Source: CBDCTM01 sp965222005 (GTDB lineage: Bacteria > Bacteroidota > Bacteroidia > Chitinophagales > Saprospiraceae). From it: a stretch of DNA of 64,000 nt. Positions within the stretch are counted from its first letter, which is position 1, and each line of letters starts with the position of its first letter. Shown here in pieces: positions 19,001-27,069 of the stretch. The notes under the pieces were generated by a model. It was not told the DNA's origin, ran no database searches, and saw only the letters and a list, made by a program, of their open reading frames with translations. Location of the stretch: positions 6,076,001 to 6,140,000 of the forward strand of contig OZ244935.1 in the NCBI GenBank assembly GCA_965222005.1. Reading direction: 5' to 3'. Position numbers and translations under genes: made by a program.

Positions 19001-19746
19001 CGGACTTCAATGGTGAAAGCAGCCAGGGTGACTGGACCCTGAAAGTAGCTGTAATCGACGATGCAGGCCAGGGAGGCACCTTCCAAAACTGGGGCCTTGA
19101 AATTTGCTCCAATGCCAGCCTCAACGGGCCTTTTATTGTCAACAATAACACTCTAGCTGTCAAACCCAATGAAGGCAACCCTATAACCGCCGATCTTCTG
19201 ATGGCCGACGATGCGGATAATGAAGCTTCGGAATTGACCTTCACCATTGTGGAAGCTCCACTACATGGCACCTTGTATAAAGTGAATACACCGCTTGGTG
19301 TGGGCAGCAAATTTACGCAACTTACCATTGATGCTGGCAATCTGAGATATGTCAATGACATCAATGCAAGTGAAACGGCTGACAACTTCACCTTTGCGGT
19401 GGATGATGGCGAAGGTGGTTGGGTAGGCGGCCAGGTATTCAGCATCGATATTGATGAAAATGCTACTACTGGCATCAAAGATCTATTTACAGACAATGAG
19501 CTGTTGCTGTTGCTCTACCCCAATCCTGCGCGCGATGAGCTGCGCTTGCAGCTACGCACGGCATTGGCAGAGCGGGCAAGGGTGCGTGTACTCAACGTAC
19601 AAGGACAGCTCATCCAGGAGACCTATCTGGCGGCCCGTCTGCAGCAGTCAATCCTCCACACAGCCGCCTTGAGCAGTGGTTTATATTTTCTGCAAATCGA
19701 AACATCGGAAGGAAATTTGGTTAACAAATTCACCATTCAACGATAA
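16081..19746 (+). CDS. Secreted zinc metalloprotease 2 (tandem paralogue) with P-domain and T9SS type A tail
   Basis: This 1221-residue protein has the same plan as its upstream neighbour: signal peptide (MRLTFILSFLLLGMFSHAQ), propeptide with Cys176, zincin motif HEIGHQFSASH (H354, E355, H358, H364) and Met-turn STIMSYSG, Fn3-like, P-domain, cadherin-like and type A tail (LLYPNPA). Sequence blocks such as YEPGSGSTIMSYSG and CWEQF are shared almost word for word, so it arose by gene duplication. The 115-bp gap upstream has no terminator that I can see, which allows read-through from protease 1. Differences lie mainly in the propeptide and in surface loops of the catalytic domain, as expected if substrates diverged. 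Confidence 0.93.
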   Translation: MRLTFILSFLLLGMFSHAQQTHNFWQLQDEQAIVLPDQSERTVVAEKYSSLELDFSALQAALQHAPTEAAYRAAGHSGTLITLPLPDGRFETFEVYNSPVFMEGLAERYPQIQSFGARGLNDRSLRARLSFSPEGFQAAIHGPQGKVHIDPFASQQSRYYVSYFTRDVVFDQQFSCGVKDHEHSDQPLESIDMKSQRAPTAGGGGAVPVELLIYRLAVSCTGEYGTQFGNSNVATVLSNFNTAINRLNLIYEQEVAIRFMIVSNTDEVIYLDGNSDPFSNPSDGGGLLAQNQSVLNMVIGAENYDVGHIFTISCTGSLAGIASRSSACTEFKARGVTCFSNTNINAVVDEIMAHEIGHQFSASHSWNNCPAFIDQLSASTAYEPGSGSTIMSYSGSCGNQNVQFSSDNYFHVGSLEQIYEFSRQGNGSTCGTLETTSNNLPELSLAYEDNFFLPISTPFRLKADASDADGDAITYCWEQFNTGPVVDIGNPIGNAPLFRSFPPTTSPVRTFPRIGNIVNGVSDVAEVLPFYTRDMDFRCTVRDNNPEAGGVVWEHVSFRSSDAAGPFIVTGPNTNVMWEAGSVQQVTWNVANTDQSPVNCQRVNINLSVSGGFSFPIALAENVPNDGSHFIVVPNNLTSDARIEVQAADNIFFNMSKPDFEIIDPATPGVYFNAGPYEQQVCLPSEATIDVQLDDLVGYDSLVSLSVSGLPNGAMPVYSANPVQPSAGSAPISIDMTNVTQSGVFEVDITLSGPNITDITRSVFLNVISNDFSSFAPTLPANGATGVSEVPSFSWTDLPNVGSVIIEIATNPGFGNSIVETATVTGASSFTLNGLLNKNTPYFWRIKPVNDCGEGEFSTVWAFQTETLSCAAVAYQGGNVNISSQGMPVVESVINVPSGGEISDLNITNVKGQHDLVKHLELSLVSPGGTEVVLFTDLCGNTQLFDIGLDDEAPNDIPCPPIGGGDYKPQGSLTDFNGESSQGDWTLKVAVIDDAGQGGTFQNWGLEICSNASLNGPFIVNNNTLAVKPNEGNPITADLLMADDADNEASELTFTIVEAPLHGTLYKVNTPLGVGSKFTQLTIDAGNLRYVNDINASETADNFTFAVDDGEGGWVGGQVFSIDIDENATTGIKDLFTDNELLLLLYPNPARDELRLQLRTALAERARVRVLNVQGQLIQETYLAARLQQSILHTAALSSGLYFLQIETSEGNLVNKFTIQR

Positions 19747-19766
19747 AAAAAACACAATTTGTCGGG

Positions 19767-19797
19767 AAAAAGGGGCTTTCACAGCCTCTTTTTTTTT
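19767..19797 (+). terminator. Terminator after metalloprotease 2
   Basis: AAAAGGGGCT and AGCCTCTTTT form a stem with one G-T wobble and a 5-nt loop, followed by a run of nine T. It lies about 20 bp after the stop of protease 2 and separates it from protease 3, which therefore probably has its own promoter (TATCTTGT near 19817-19824 is a weak -7 match). Confidence 0.8.
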
Positions 19798-19849
19798 ATC
19801 CATTTTTCAATATCCGTATCTTGTGGGCAACAATCAAAACCTTTTTGAA

Positions 19850-22800
19850 ATGATACGGATCATAAGCATTTGCTGCATTTTCTACTTCCTCACCTTTTCT
19901 ATCTCTGCTCAAAATCATTGGACCATCATTAGTGATGCCCCGCTTTCGCTGGAGCCGGGAAGCAGGCGCGTCACCATTCCTCAAAAGTATTTGAGCTTAC
20001 AACTCGATTATGAAGCCATGCAGGCAACCCTTGCCCATGCTCCTGCCAGCCTGAGCGATAGCGAAAAGCTGGAGCTGCCTATTCCGATGCCCAATGGACA
20101 AATGGAGCTATTTGAAGTTTACGCCACCCAGGTGATGGCTCCCGGTCTGGCTGCCAAATTTCCTTACATTCGCACCTTTTCCGGCCGAAGCCTGCGCAAT
20201 CCGCATATGGTCATCCATTTTGACTATTCGCTCAAAGGCTTTCGCGCTATGCTTTTTACAGAGGGCGGAACAGTACTGATAGAGCCCTATGCTTTGGGGC
20301 AAACTGATTATTACATCAGTTTTTACAAAAAAGACGATGTACGGCCGGATCGCCACTTTCTTTGCGAATTTGATGACCACCCCAGCCTTTATGAGCCGGT
20401 CGATATTCAGGTACCAACCGTTTCCGCCCGATCTGGTGCTGTAGAGCCTGTAGAGCTACGCACCTACCGCCTGGCCATCGCTACCTCCGGAGAGTACGCC
20501 AATGCGCACGGCGGTACAGTTCCTTTGGTACTATCTGAGGTAGTGACTGTAGTCAATCGGGTAAGCGGCATTTTGAAAAGAGATATGGCCGTAGAGCTTC
20601 AAATGGTAGAAAACAACGAGCTGCTCATCTTCCTCGATCCCGCAACTGATGGCTATACTAATGGCAATACAGGTGATATGATTGGCCAAAATACTGGTAT
20701 CATCAATACCTATATTGACCCCGACGATTATGATATGGGCCATGTATTGTGTACTAATGGGGGTGGCCTGGCCCAGCTTCGCTCGATTTGTGGCAATTCC
20801 AAAGCGCGGGGTGTTTCCTGCTGGGGCAATACAAACGGAGATGGCTATTACGTGGATGTGGTTGCTCATGAGATGGGACATCAGTTTGGTGCCAGCCATA
20901 CCTGGAACAATTGCCCACCATCGCAGGCCAATATCTCTTCCAGTACGGCTTATGAGCCAGGAAGTGGCAGCACCATCATGTCCTACTCAGGCATTTGTGG
21001 TGCCAATGACAATGTACAGTTCAATTCTGATGATTACTACCATGTAGCCTCTCTGGAGCAGATGTACAATTTCACCCGCCTCGGCAATGGCAATAGTTGC
21101 CCTCAAAAGACAAACTTCAACAACAACACACCTGTTGCTGAAATCCCGTACGAAGATGACTTTTATATTCCCATCCGCACCCCCTTCGCTCTTACAGGAA
21201 TAGGCAGCGACGTAGATGGCGATGCGCTAACTTACTGCTGGGAGCAATTCAACCTCGGCCCTTCCAGCACTTTGGGCAGCCCGGAATTCAATGCTCCGGC
21301 CTTTCGATCTTTGCCACCTTCTGCAAGCCCCACCCGCGTATTTCCCAATATGGATGATGTAGTCAAAAGCATCAATCGGGTAACGGAAGTGTTGCCCAAT
21401 TACTCTCGTGATTTTACTTTCAAATTAACTGTGCGGGATAACCATCCCGATGGTGGAGGTTTCGATATACAAGAGGTGCAATTCAAAGCTACTGATAGTG
21501 CCGGCCCTTTCCTGGTGCAGTATCCCAATTTCATCGACACCTTTGAAGTAGGCGATTTTATCGAAGTACGTTGGGATGTAGCTAATACCGATCAAAGTCC
21601 GGTCAATTGTCAGTTCGTCAATATTTTATTGTCAACTGACGGAGGCTATACCTATCCAATCTCACTGGCTGAACAGGTGCCAAACACTGGTTCCTTTTTC
21701 GTCAGCATCCCCGATACGCTCACGCAGACTGCCCGAATACAAATACAGGCTGCTGACAATATATTTTTTGATATCTCAAATGCTAATTTCATGATTGCTC
21801 CTCCCTCCGAGCCTGGTTACTCATTGGAGGCTTCTCCGTACCGGCAACAGGTTTGTGTTCCGCAAGCTGCTAATATAGAATTGCTCACTAGCCCTTTGCT
21901 CAACTATGACAGTCTCATCAACTTCCAGGTGGAAGGTTTGCCGCCAGGTGCTGAGGCAATATTTAGTAACAACCCGACTACAGCAACCGAAGGTACCAGC
22001 CTGATGATCAATATGGACAATGTAGTGGTAGAAGGTACCTATCTTATCGAAATCATGGCCACTGCACCTCAAACGGATACTTCGAGGCGTACGGTAATTT
22101 TGGACTTAGTATATAGCGACTTTTCGGCAATGGCTCCGGAGCATCCGGCCAATGGAGTCAACGGAGCTGGTGAAGTACCTCAGTTTAGCTGGCATGGCTC
22201 TCCCTTTGCCGACAGCTATGAAATTGAAATAGCTACTAGTCCGACTTTTGGTATGTCAGTTGTTCAAACCGCTGCAGGCATACAGGATACCTTTTGGTCG
22301 CCTCCTTTACAATTGGAAAAGAGCACCGCTTACTTTTGGCGGGTACGAGCAGTGAACGAGTGTGGTCCGGGTGATTTTACATTTATTAATGCATTTCATA
22401 CCGAAACGCTTAGCTGTGGTTCGTTTGATTATATCGATGGCAATCTCAATATCCCCTCCTTTGGTGTAGATACTATTGTAGCAAGCATTCAGGTGCCAAC
22501 CGATGGGGAGATTAGTGATTTGAATATCGATAACCTGAAAGCGCAGCACGACCTGATCAAGCATTTGCGTGTAGAGTTGGAAAGCCCGGAAGGTACTGTA
22601 GTCCAGCTCTTTGAAGATCTCTGTGGCAATACCCAGCTTCTGGACATTTCGCTTGATGACGAAGCCCCTTCGCCCATTCCGTGCCCTCCCATTGACGGTC
22701 AACCACATATTCCGGAAGAAGCGTTGTCGAACTTTAACGGAGAGCGTAGTGCCGGTGACTGGAAGATGAAATTTATCATCATCGATACAGACGGGCAAGG

Positions 22801-23458
22801 TGGCACATTCCAAAATTGGAATTTGCAAATATGCAGTAATGTAAACCTCAACAGCCCGTTTTTGGTGGTCAATGATACGCTCTTCACGCCCCCTGCTGCA
22901 CTTAATACAGTTACGCAGAACAATCTACTCGTAGAAGATGCCGACAATGAAGCACAAGAGTTGGCATTTACTATAGTGGAAGCTCCACAATACGGCCAGC
23001 TTATGAAAGTAAATACTCCTTTGGGCCTCGGTGACAAATTCACTCAGCTAACGATCAATAGCGGAAACTTGCGCTACCAACATGATGGCAGCAATACCAT
23101 ATTCGATGGATTTACATTTACCGTTAGCGATGGAGAGGGGGGCTGGTTTGGCACACCCAAGTTCAATATCAAAATTGATAATGGAGCTACCGTAAGTGTG
23201 GCCGATCGCTTGTTGCAACAGATCAGCCTATTTCCCAATCCGGCTGATGATCGTGTGGAGTTATTGCTACCTGGCTTATCCGAATCCTTGGATTTGCGGA
23301 TCATCAACCTACAGGGTCAAGTACTCGATCAATTTGAAATAGCTCCTCAGGCTACGACATTTAATTTGCGTACAGCACATTTGCCTAGAGGCATGTATTT
23401 TTTGGAGGTGAAAGCAGTGGATGCTAAAGCAGTACTTAAATTATCAGTTATACATTGA
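19850..23458 (+). CDS. Secreted zinc metalloprotease 3 (tandem paralogue) with P-domain and T9SS type A tail
   Basis: An open frame runs back to 19676, inside protease 2, but the ATG at 19850 is the correct start because a signal peptide (MIRIISICCIFYFLTFSISAQ) begins there and a terminator lies between. The 1202-residue product carries a propeptide with Cys172, the zincin motif HEMGHQFGASH (H340, E341, H344, H350) and STIMSYSG, then Fn3-like, P-domain, cadherin-like and type A tail (SLFPNPA) as in proteases 1 and 2. The stop codon overlaps the convergent CHAT gene by 11 bp. It probably is a secreted endopeptidase with a specificity different from its paralogues. Confidence 0.93.
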   Translation: MIRIISICCIFYFLTFSISAQNHWTIISDAPLSLEPGSRRVTIPQKYLSLQLDYEAMQATLAHAPASLSDSEKLELPIPMPNGQMELFEVYATQVMAPGLAAKFPYIRTFSGRSLRNPHMVIHFDYSLKGFRAMLFTEGGTVLIEPYALGQTDYYISFYKKDDVRPDRHFLCEFDDHPSLYEPVDIQVPTVSARSGAVEPVELRTYRLAIATSGEYANAHGGTVPLVLSEVVTVVNRVSGILKRDMAVELQMVENNELLIFLDPATDGYTNGNTGDMIGQNTGIINTYIDPDDYDMGHVLCTNGGGLAQLRSICGNSKARGVSCWGNTNGDGYYVDVVAHEMGHQFGASHTWNNCPPSQANISSSTAYEPGSGSTIMSYSGICGANDNVQFNSDDYYHVASLEQMYNFTRLGNGNSCPQKTNFNNNTPVAEIPYEDDFYIPIRTPFALTGIGSDVDGDALTYCWEQFNLGPSSTLGSPEFNAPAFRSLPPSASPTRVFPNMDDVVKSINRVTEVLPNYSRDFTFKLTVRDNHPDGGGFDIQEVQFKATDSAGPFLVQYPNFIDTFEVGDFIEVRWDVANTDQSPVNCQFVNILLSTDGGYTYPISLAEQVPNTGSFFVSIPDTLTQTARIQIQAADNIFFDISNANFMIAPPSEPGYSLEASPYRQQVCVPQAANIELLTSPLLNYDSLINFQVEGLPPGAEAIFSNNPTTATEGTSLMINMDNVVVEGTYLIEIMATAPQTDTSRRTVILDLVYSDFSAMAPEHPANGVNGAGEVPQFSWHGSPFADSYEIEIATSPTFGMSVVQTAAGIQDTFWSPPLQLEKSTAYFWRVRAVNECGPGDFTFINAFHTETLSCGSFDYIDGNLNIPSFGVDTIVASIQVPTDGEISDLNIDNLKAQHDLIKHLRVELESPEGTVVQLFEDLCGNTQLLDISLDDEAPSPIPCPPIDGQPHIPEEALSNFNGERSAGDWKMKFIIIDTDGQGGTFQNWNLQICSNVNLNSPFLVVNDTLFTPPAALNTVTQNNLLVEDADNEAQELAFTIVEAPQYGQLMKVNTPLGLGDKFTQLTINSGNLRYQHDGSNTIFDGFTFTVSDGEGGWFGTPKFNIKIDNGATVSVADRLLQQISLFPNPADDRVELLLPGLSESLDLRIINLQGQVLDQFEIAPQATTFNLRTAHLPRGMYFLEVKAVDAKAVLKLSVIH

Positions 23459-26372
23459 TTCCTTGAGGGTATGTTGTAGAAGGAGTGGATTTTCGTTTGT
23501 TTAAAATCCAGATTAAGAAAAGTACCACAAAAACTACTCCTCCGATCAAAAAAATGGTTGAAAGGAAGTTATTATCAAAATCGAGGGCATCCATATTACC
23601 GAGGGGTACAAAAGCTGCCCAGTAGTATGGGTGCGCCGCTCTGTTTGCTTGTTGGCTGATAAAGCTCAGCTTGGCCTGCTGCAATGCTATGTCTTTCCTT
23701 TCCCCTGCTCGAATATTGCTGTAAAAATATTCCATCAAACTGGCAGTGGTCGCATCATTTATCTTCCAGAGCGTAGTGACAATGCTGGCTGCTCCGGCAT
23801 AGGAAAAGGCTCGCCCCAAACCGATCAGGCCTTCTCCCCTTTGCAACTCACCCAGGCCCGTTTCGCATGCACTCAATACTACCATATCGGCGTTGAGGTT
23901 AAGATTATACACATCCTTGACGTACAACAGTTCGGGTACTTCCCCTGCCTGGGATGGGGAAAAAGCCAGATAAGAGTAATCGCCGGACTCGTCATTGGCT
24001 TCGGCATGTGTGGCTAAATGCAACAAGCGCGCTTTTGGTGCCAAGGCTGCAAATTCATTGAGCTTAGCCACATTCCCTACCATTTTGTGCCCCGATAATA
24101 GCTGGCTGATTTTATCTACTTCCGCTTCGTTAAAATCCAGCTTTGAAAAAGTAGTGGATCGATCTGCAATGAGGCCGGGTTGGCCATCGAAGGCTGGAGC
24201 TAAGGCAAGCAGAGCATATCCATGAGCTTGGTTTCTCCGGTTGCGGTCATCGAGCATACTAAGTGCATAAGTGTAACTTATCGCACTTTGGCGCAGCAAA
24301 TAATCGTACGTTCGGTAATCCTGGCTTGGAGCAGCCGGGCGTTGCATCAAACATTCAAACGGAACATACCACAGCCAGCCATCTGGTACAATGAGCAAAT
24401 CAGAAATACCAGCCAAGTCTAATTCCTGAAACAACTGGCTATATAGCGTAAAAGCCAGGTCGGGAAAGGAATCGATGAAAGCTTCGCCATTAAGCAGCTG
24501 AGCCGGATATGCCAGAATGGCTCCTCTCAGTGCTTGTACCGCATGCTCTATTTCTCCTACATTTGCTATTACATCTATACGAATACCGGAAGGTTGGAGC
24601 ACAAAACGGTACAAACTACTGTCGCCAACAAAAAAAGACACCACTGCTTTGCCGACTGCAGTATATTGATCGATAGCTTTATCTGCGCTCAACACTGCGT
24701 CATTGTATTTCATATCATAGTATGCGGGATAATTTTGCTCAAAATTGGAGAGCAGCTCGTGATATTGATTCTTCAAAACGAAAATGCGATTGCCGATTTC
24801 CGAAACGTGTGCTTTCGCATCCTCGCTTTCTTTCTGTTGCAAGCGATACTGCTCTTCCTCCCAAAAAGCCAAAGATACGCGCAGCTCCTTCTCCTGCTCT
24901 ATCAAGCTATCGGGCATACCGGCAAAAGCAATGGCCTGTGTGCTGCGCAGAGCCTCCCGCAGTAGCTGTGCTTTACTCCGCTCTGATACCTCAAAGGCCG
25001 ATTTCACATATTCGATACTATCGGTTAGCTCGTAAAGTATGTGATTGCAGGCAATGGCCCGCTCGTAGATGTGAAACTTGTCTTCCTGCAAAAATTGCTT
25101 CGACTCCTTTTCGCGGTAGCCCGTTTTGATAAACTGTATCAGCTCAATCGCCGTGTGATAATACTGGTGCGCCTGCCGCAAAGCCGCTTCATCGGCCGTG
25201 TGCTGGTAGATGTGGAAGTGGGTGGCAGCAGCCTGGTCGAGGGTTTGGAGTAATAAAAAGGGAAATTGTATTTTTTCAAAAGGTGTTTTTTCCCAGTTTT
25301 TGTATTTCAACACCTCAAACGCTAAAGCAAATGTATTTATGGCTTCATCATACGATTCCTGCTCTTTATAGGCTCTCGCTTTGAGACCATACAAACGGAT
25401 GAGCTTTTGTTTGTTGTTGGCAACCTGTTTCGATAATATCTCTTCCGACTTTTTCAAGTGGATCATTGCCCTGGGGTAATCACCTTCATCCAAATAGCAG
25501 TTGCCGAGGAGCGTGTATATTTGAGATACACGAGGATGGTCAGGCCCCAACTTTTTAAGGCGGATTTGTAGGGCGTTTTTTAAATGTTCTTTAGCCTTCG
25601 AGTTTAGACCAACCTTCAAGTAATAAACTGATAATCCATGTAGTATATTAGCTATATATGGGTGGTTATATGGCAATTTATTTTGCCGAATTTTGAGAAC
25701 TTTTTTAAAATATTTTAATGATTGGTTATAATTTTCAGCATCCCTGAGGTAACTATAAGCAATATTGTTATATGTGGAGGCTACTTCTAAACTATTTTCA
25801 TCGAATATATTAAGTTCTATATCTAGGCATTTTTTATAATTACTTATAGCCCTAATATGATCTCCCATCACGTTATAACATATCCCAAAATTATTATAAA
25901 CGTATCCAATCAATGATGAATCAATATCTGGTATGGCTTTATAAATATCTAATGCCCTATTGTAATGTCCTAATGCTTTATCAAACCTTCCTATAGTTTC
26001 AAAATAAGTACCCAAATTATTGTGAGAAATTCCCATATCTTTTGAAACCTCACCATAAATTTTTTTCGATAATACTATAGTTTTGCTTCCATAATATATT
26101 GCACTATCCAACTGTCTAACATTATAAAAAACTCTCCCGGCCAATCCGGAAAGCCTCAGTTTTACAGTATCATTTTTAAATTCCGTGTTTTCAGTAACTT
26201 TTAGTCCTTTTTTGCATAAACGCAAAGCTTCTTTATAATTGCCATCACGATTTTGTTTCTTCGCTTCTTCGAAAAGTATCTGTGCATGAAGGGGCGAATC
26301 ATTCACCTTCTGGGAAATTGTGGGATAGACTGCTAAAAAACAAATGGACAAAATGCTGATTAGTTTTCTCAT
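23448..26372 (-). CDS. Exported TPR-CHAT (caspase-like) protein with C-terminal membrane anchor
   Basis: The 974-residue protein starts with a signal peptide (MRKLISILSICFLAVYPTISQ), followed by at least six TPRs (about 30-370, with N-N-L-G-T-Y-F, N-N-F-G-I-C-Y and N-I-A-Y-S-Y helices), a helical region and a CHAT domain (about 620-930). The catalytic pair is visible: His789 in HLATHAE and Cys836 in SACETG. A single hydrophobic segment (about 939-957) and a basic tail follow. CHAT domains are clan CD cysteine peptidases; the TPRs would hold a partner or trigger. The signal peptide and the tail imply a membrane-anchored protein with TPR and CHAT in the periplasm, unlike the cytoplasmic TPR-CHAT of type III-E CRISPR. 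The TPR half is strikingly AT-rich compared with the CHAT half. Function and target are unknown. Confidence 0.92.
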   Translation of the reverse strand: MRKLISILSICFLAVYPTISQKVNDSPLHAQILFEEAKKQNRDGNYKEALRLCKKGLKVTENTEFKNDTVKLRLSGLAGRVFYNVRQLDSAIYYGSKTIVLSKKIYGEVSKDMGISHNNLGTYFETIGRFDKALGHYNRALDIYKAIPDIDSSLIGYVYNNFGICYNVMGDHIRAISNYKKCLDIELNIFDENSLEVASTYNNIAYSYLRDAENYNQSLKYFKKVLKIRQNKLPYNHPYIANILHGLSVYYLKVGLNSKAKEHLKNALQIRLKKLGPDHPRVSQIYTLLGNCYLDEGDYPRAMIHLKKSEEILSKQVANNKQKLIRLYGLKARAYKEQESYDEAINTFALAFEVLKYKNWEKTPFEKIQFPFLLLQTLDQAAATHFHIYQHTADEAALRQAHQYYHTAIELIQFIKTGYREKESKQFLQEDKFHIYERAIACNHILYELTDSIEYVKSAFEVSERSKAQLLREALRSTQAIAFAGMPDSLIEQEKELRVSLAFWEEEQYRLQQKESEDAKAHVSEIGNRIFVLKNQYHELLSNFEQNYPAYYDMKYNDAVLSADKAIDQYTAVGKAVVSFFVGDSSLYRFVLQPSGIRIDVIANVGEIEHAVQALRGAILAYPAQLLNGEAFIDSFPDLAFTLYSQLFQELDLAGISDLLIVPDGWLWYVPFECLMQRPAAPSQDYRTYDYLLRQSAISYTYALSMLDDRNRRNQAHGYALLALAPAFDGQPGLIADRSTTFSKLDFNEAEVDKISQLLSGHKMVGNVAKLNEFAALAPKARLLHLATHAEANDESGDYSYLAFSPSQAGEVPELLYVKDVYNLNLNADMVVLSACETGLGELQRGEGLIGLGRAFSYAGAASIVTTLWKINDATTASLMEYFYSNIRAGERKDIALQQAKLSFISQQANRAAHPYYWAAFVPLGNMDALDFDNNFLSTIFLIGGVVFVVLFLIWILNKRKSTPSTTYPQGINV

Positions 26373-26586
26373 GGTTAAAATGACTAGTTACGATTAGATT
26401 ATACCTCTGGTGGTTCGAGCGTGATAAACCACCCTCAATCCTTTCGCGGTATATAACACAGGCGATTTAAATATAACAAGAAAAACGCTATTTCAATCAT
26501 AATTTTATTTGCACTTAATCATTTTCATTTTATTAAATTCGCATTGTGTTTCACAATCAAATTATTTGTTCATCAAATTAAACATC

Positions 26587-26922
26587 ATGAAGTTCGAACT
26601 TTTCAAAAGTGACAAAAATGCCAAATTCTACTTCAACCTTAAAGCGGCCAATGGCCAGGTGATCCTCTCCAGCCAGGGCTATGCCAACAAGGCAGGTGCC
26701 AAAAACGGGATCGCTTCCGTTCAGAAGAATTGCGGAGATGATAACTGTTTTCAAAGGAAAACGGCCGCCAATGGCAAGCATCATTTTAACCTGCTGTCGC
26801 GCAATAAGCAGATAGTGGGGTCCAGTCAGATGTATGCTTCTAAGACATCTATGGAGAAAGGCATCAATTCTGTACGTACCAATGCACCCAAAGCTGTGTT
26901 AATGGATATGACTACAGCTTAG
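26587..26922 (+). CDS. YegP-family (DUF1508) small protein, two repeats
   Basis: The 111-residue product is two copies of the DUF1508 module: residues about 3-50 (FELFKSDKNAKFYFNLKAAN, then ILSSQGY and GIASVQKN) and about 56-104 (FQRKTAANGKHHFNLLSRN, then GSSQMY and GINSVRTN). The family is small, cytoplasmic and of unknown function. The open frame begins at 26509, but I chose ATG at 26587 because the first repeat begins there. It is transcribed divergently from the CHAT gene, with 214 bp between, and ends at a clear terminator, so it is an independent unit. Confidence 0.92.
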   Translation: MKFELFKSDKNAKFYFNLKAANGQVILSSQGYANKAGAKNGIASVQKNCGDDNCFQRKTAANGKHHFNLLSRNKQIVGSSQMYASKTSMEKGINSVRTNAPKAVLMDMTTA

Positions 26923-26963
26923 CTTTTACTACTTTATCAAGGTTCTTCTTAAAGAGAAATGTG

Positions 26964-26990
26964 CTGCCCGAGGTTCCGGGCAGTTTTTTT
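26964..26990 (+). terminator. Terminator of the YegP-family gene
   Basis: CTGCCCG and CGGGCAG pair around a short loop and are followed by seven T. It lies 42 bp after the stop codon. Confidence 0.85.
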
Positions 26991-27009
26991 GTCCTTTGGA
27001 AATAAAAAA

Positions 27010-27041
27010 CAGTTGGCAGGTGTGTAAGTTCCTGCCAACTG
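27010..27041 (-). terminator. Terminator of the giant SprB-repeat gene
   Basis: CAGTTGGCAGG and CCTGCCAACTG form a perfect 11-bp stem with a 10-nt loop, 29 bp past the stop codon of the minus-strand gene that ends at 27070. On that strand the stem is followed by TTTTTTATTT. Confidence 0.85.
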
Positions 27042-27069
27042 CATATCAACTAGCTAAACTATTTGCTTT

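Noticed and set aside
19676..19849. 58-residue extension of metalloprotease 3
   Set aside because: It would start inside metalloprotease 2 and read through a terminator; a signal peptide starts at 19850.
23448..26372. Type III-E CRISPR (Craspase) TPR-CHAT subunit
   Set aside because: There is no Cas gene or CRISPR array in the window, and the protein has a signal peptide and a membrane anchor.
26509..26586. 26-residue extension of the YegP-family gene
   Set aside because: The DUF1508 repeat starts at the ATG at 26587, and the extension is AT-rich leader.
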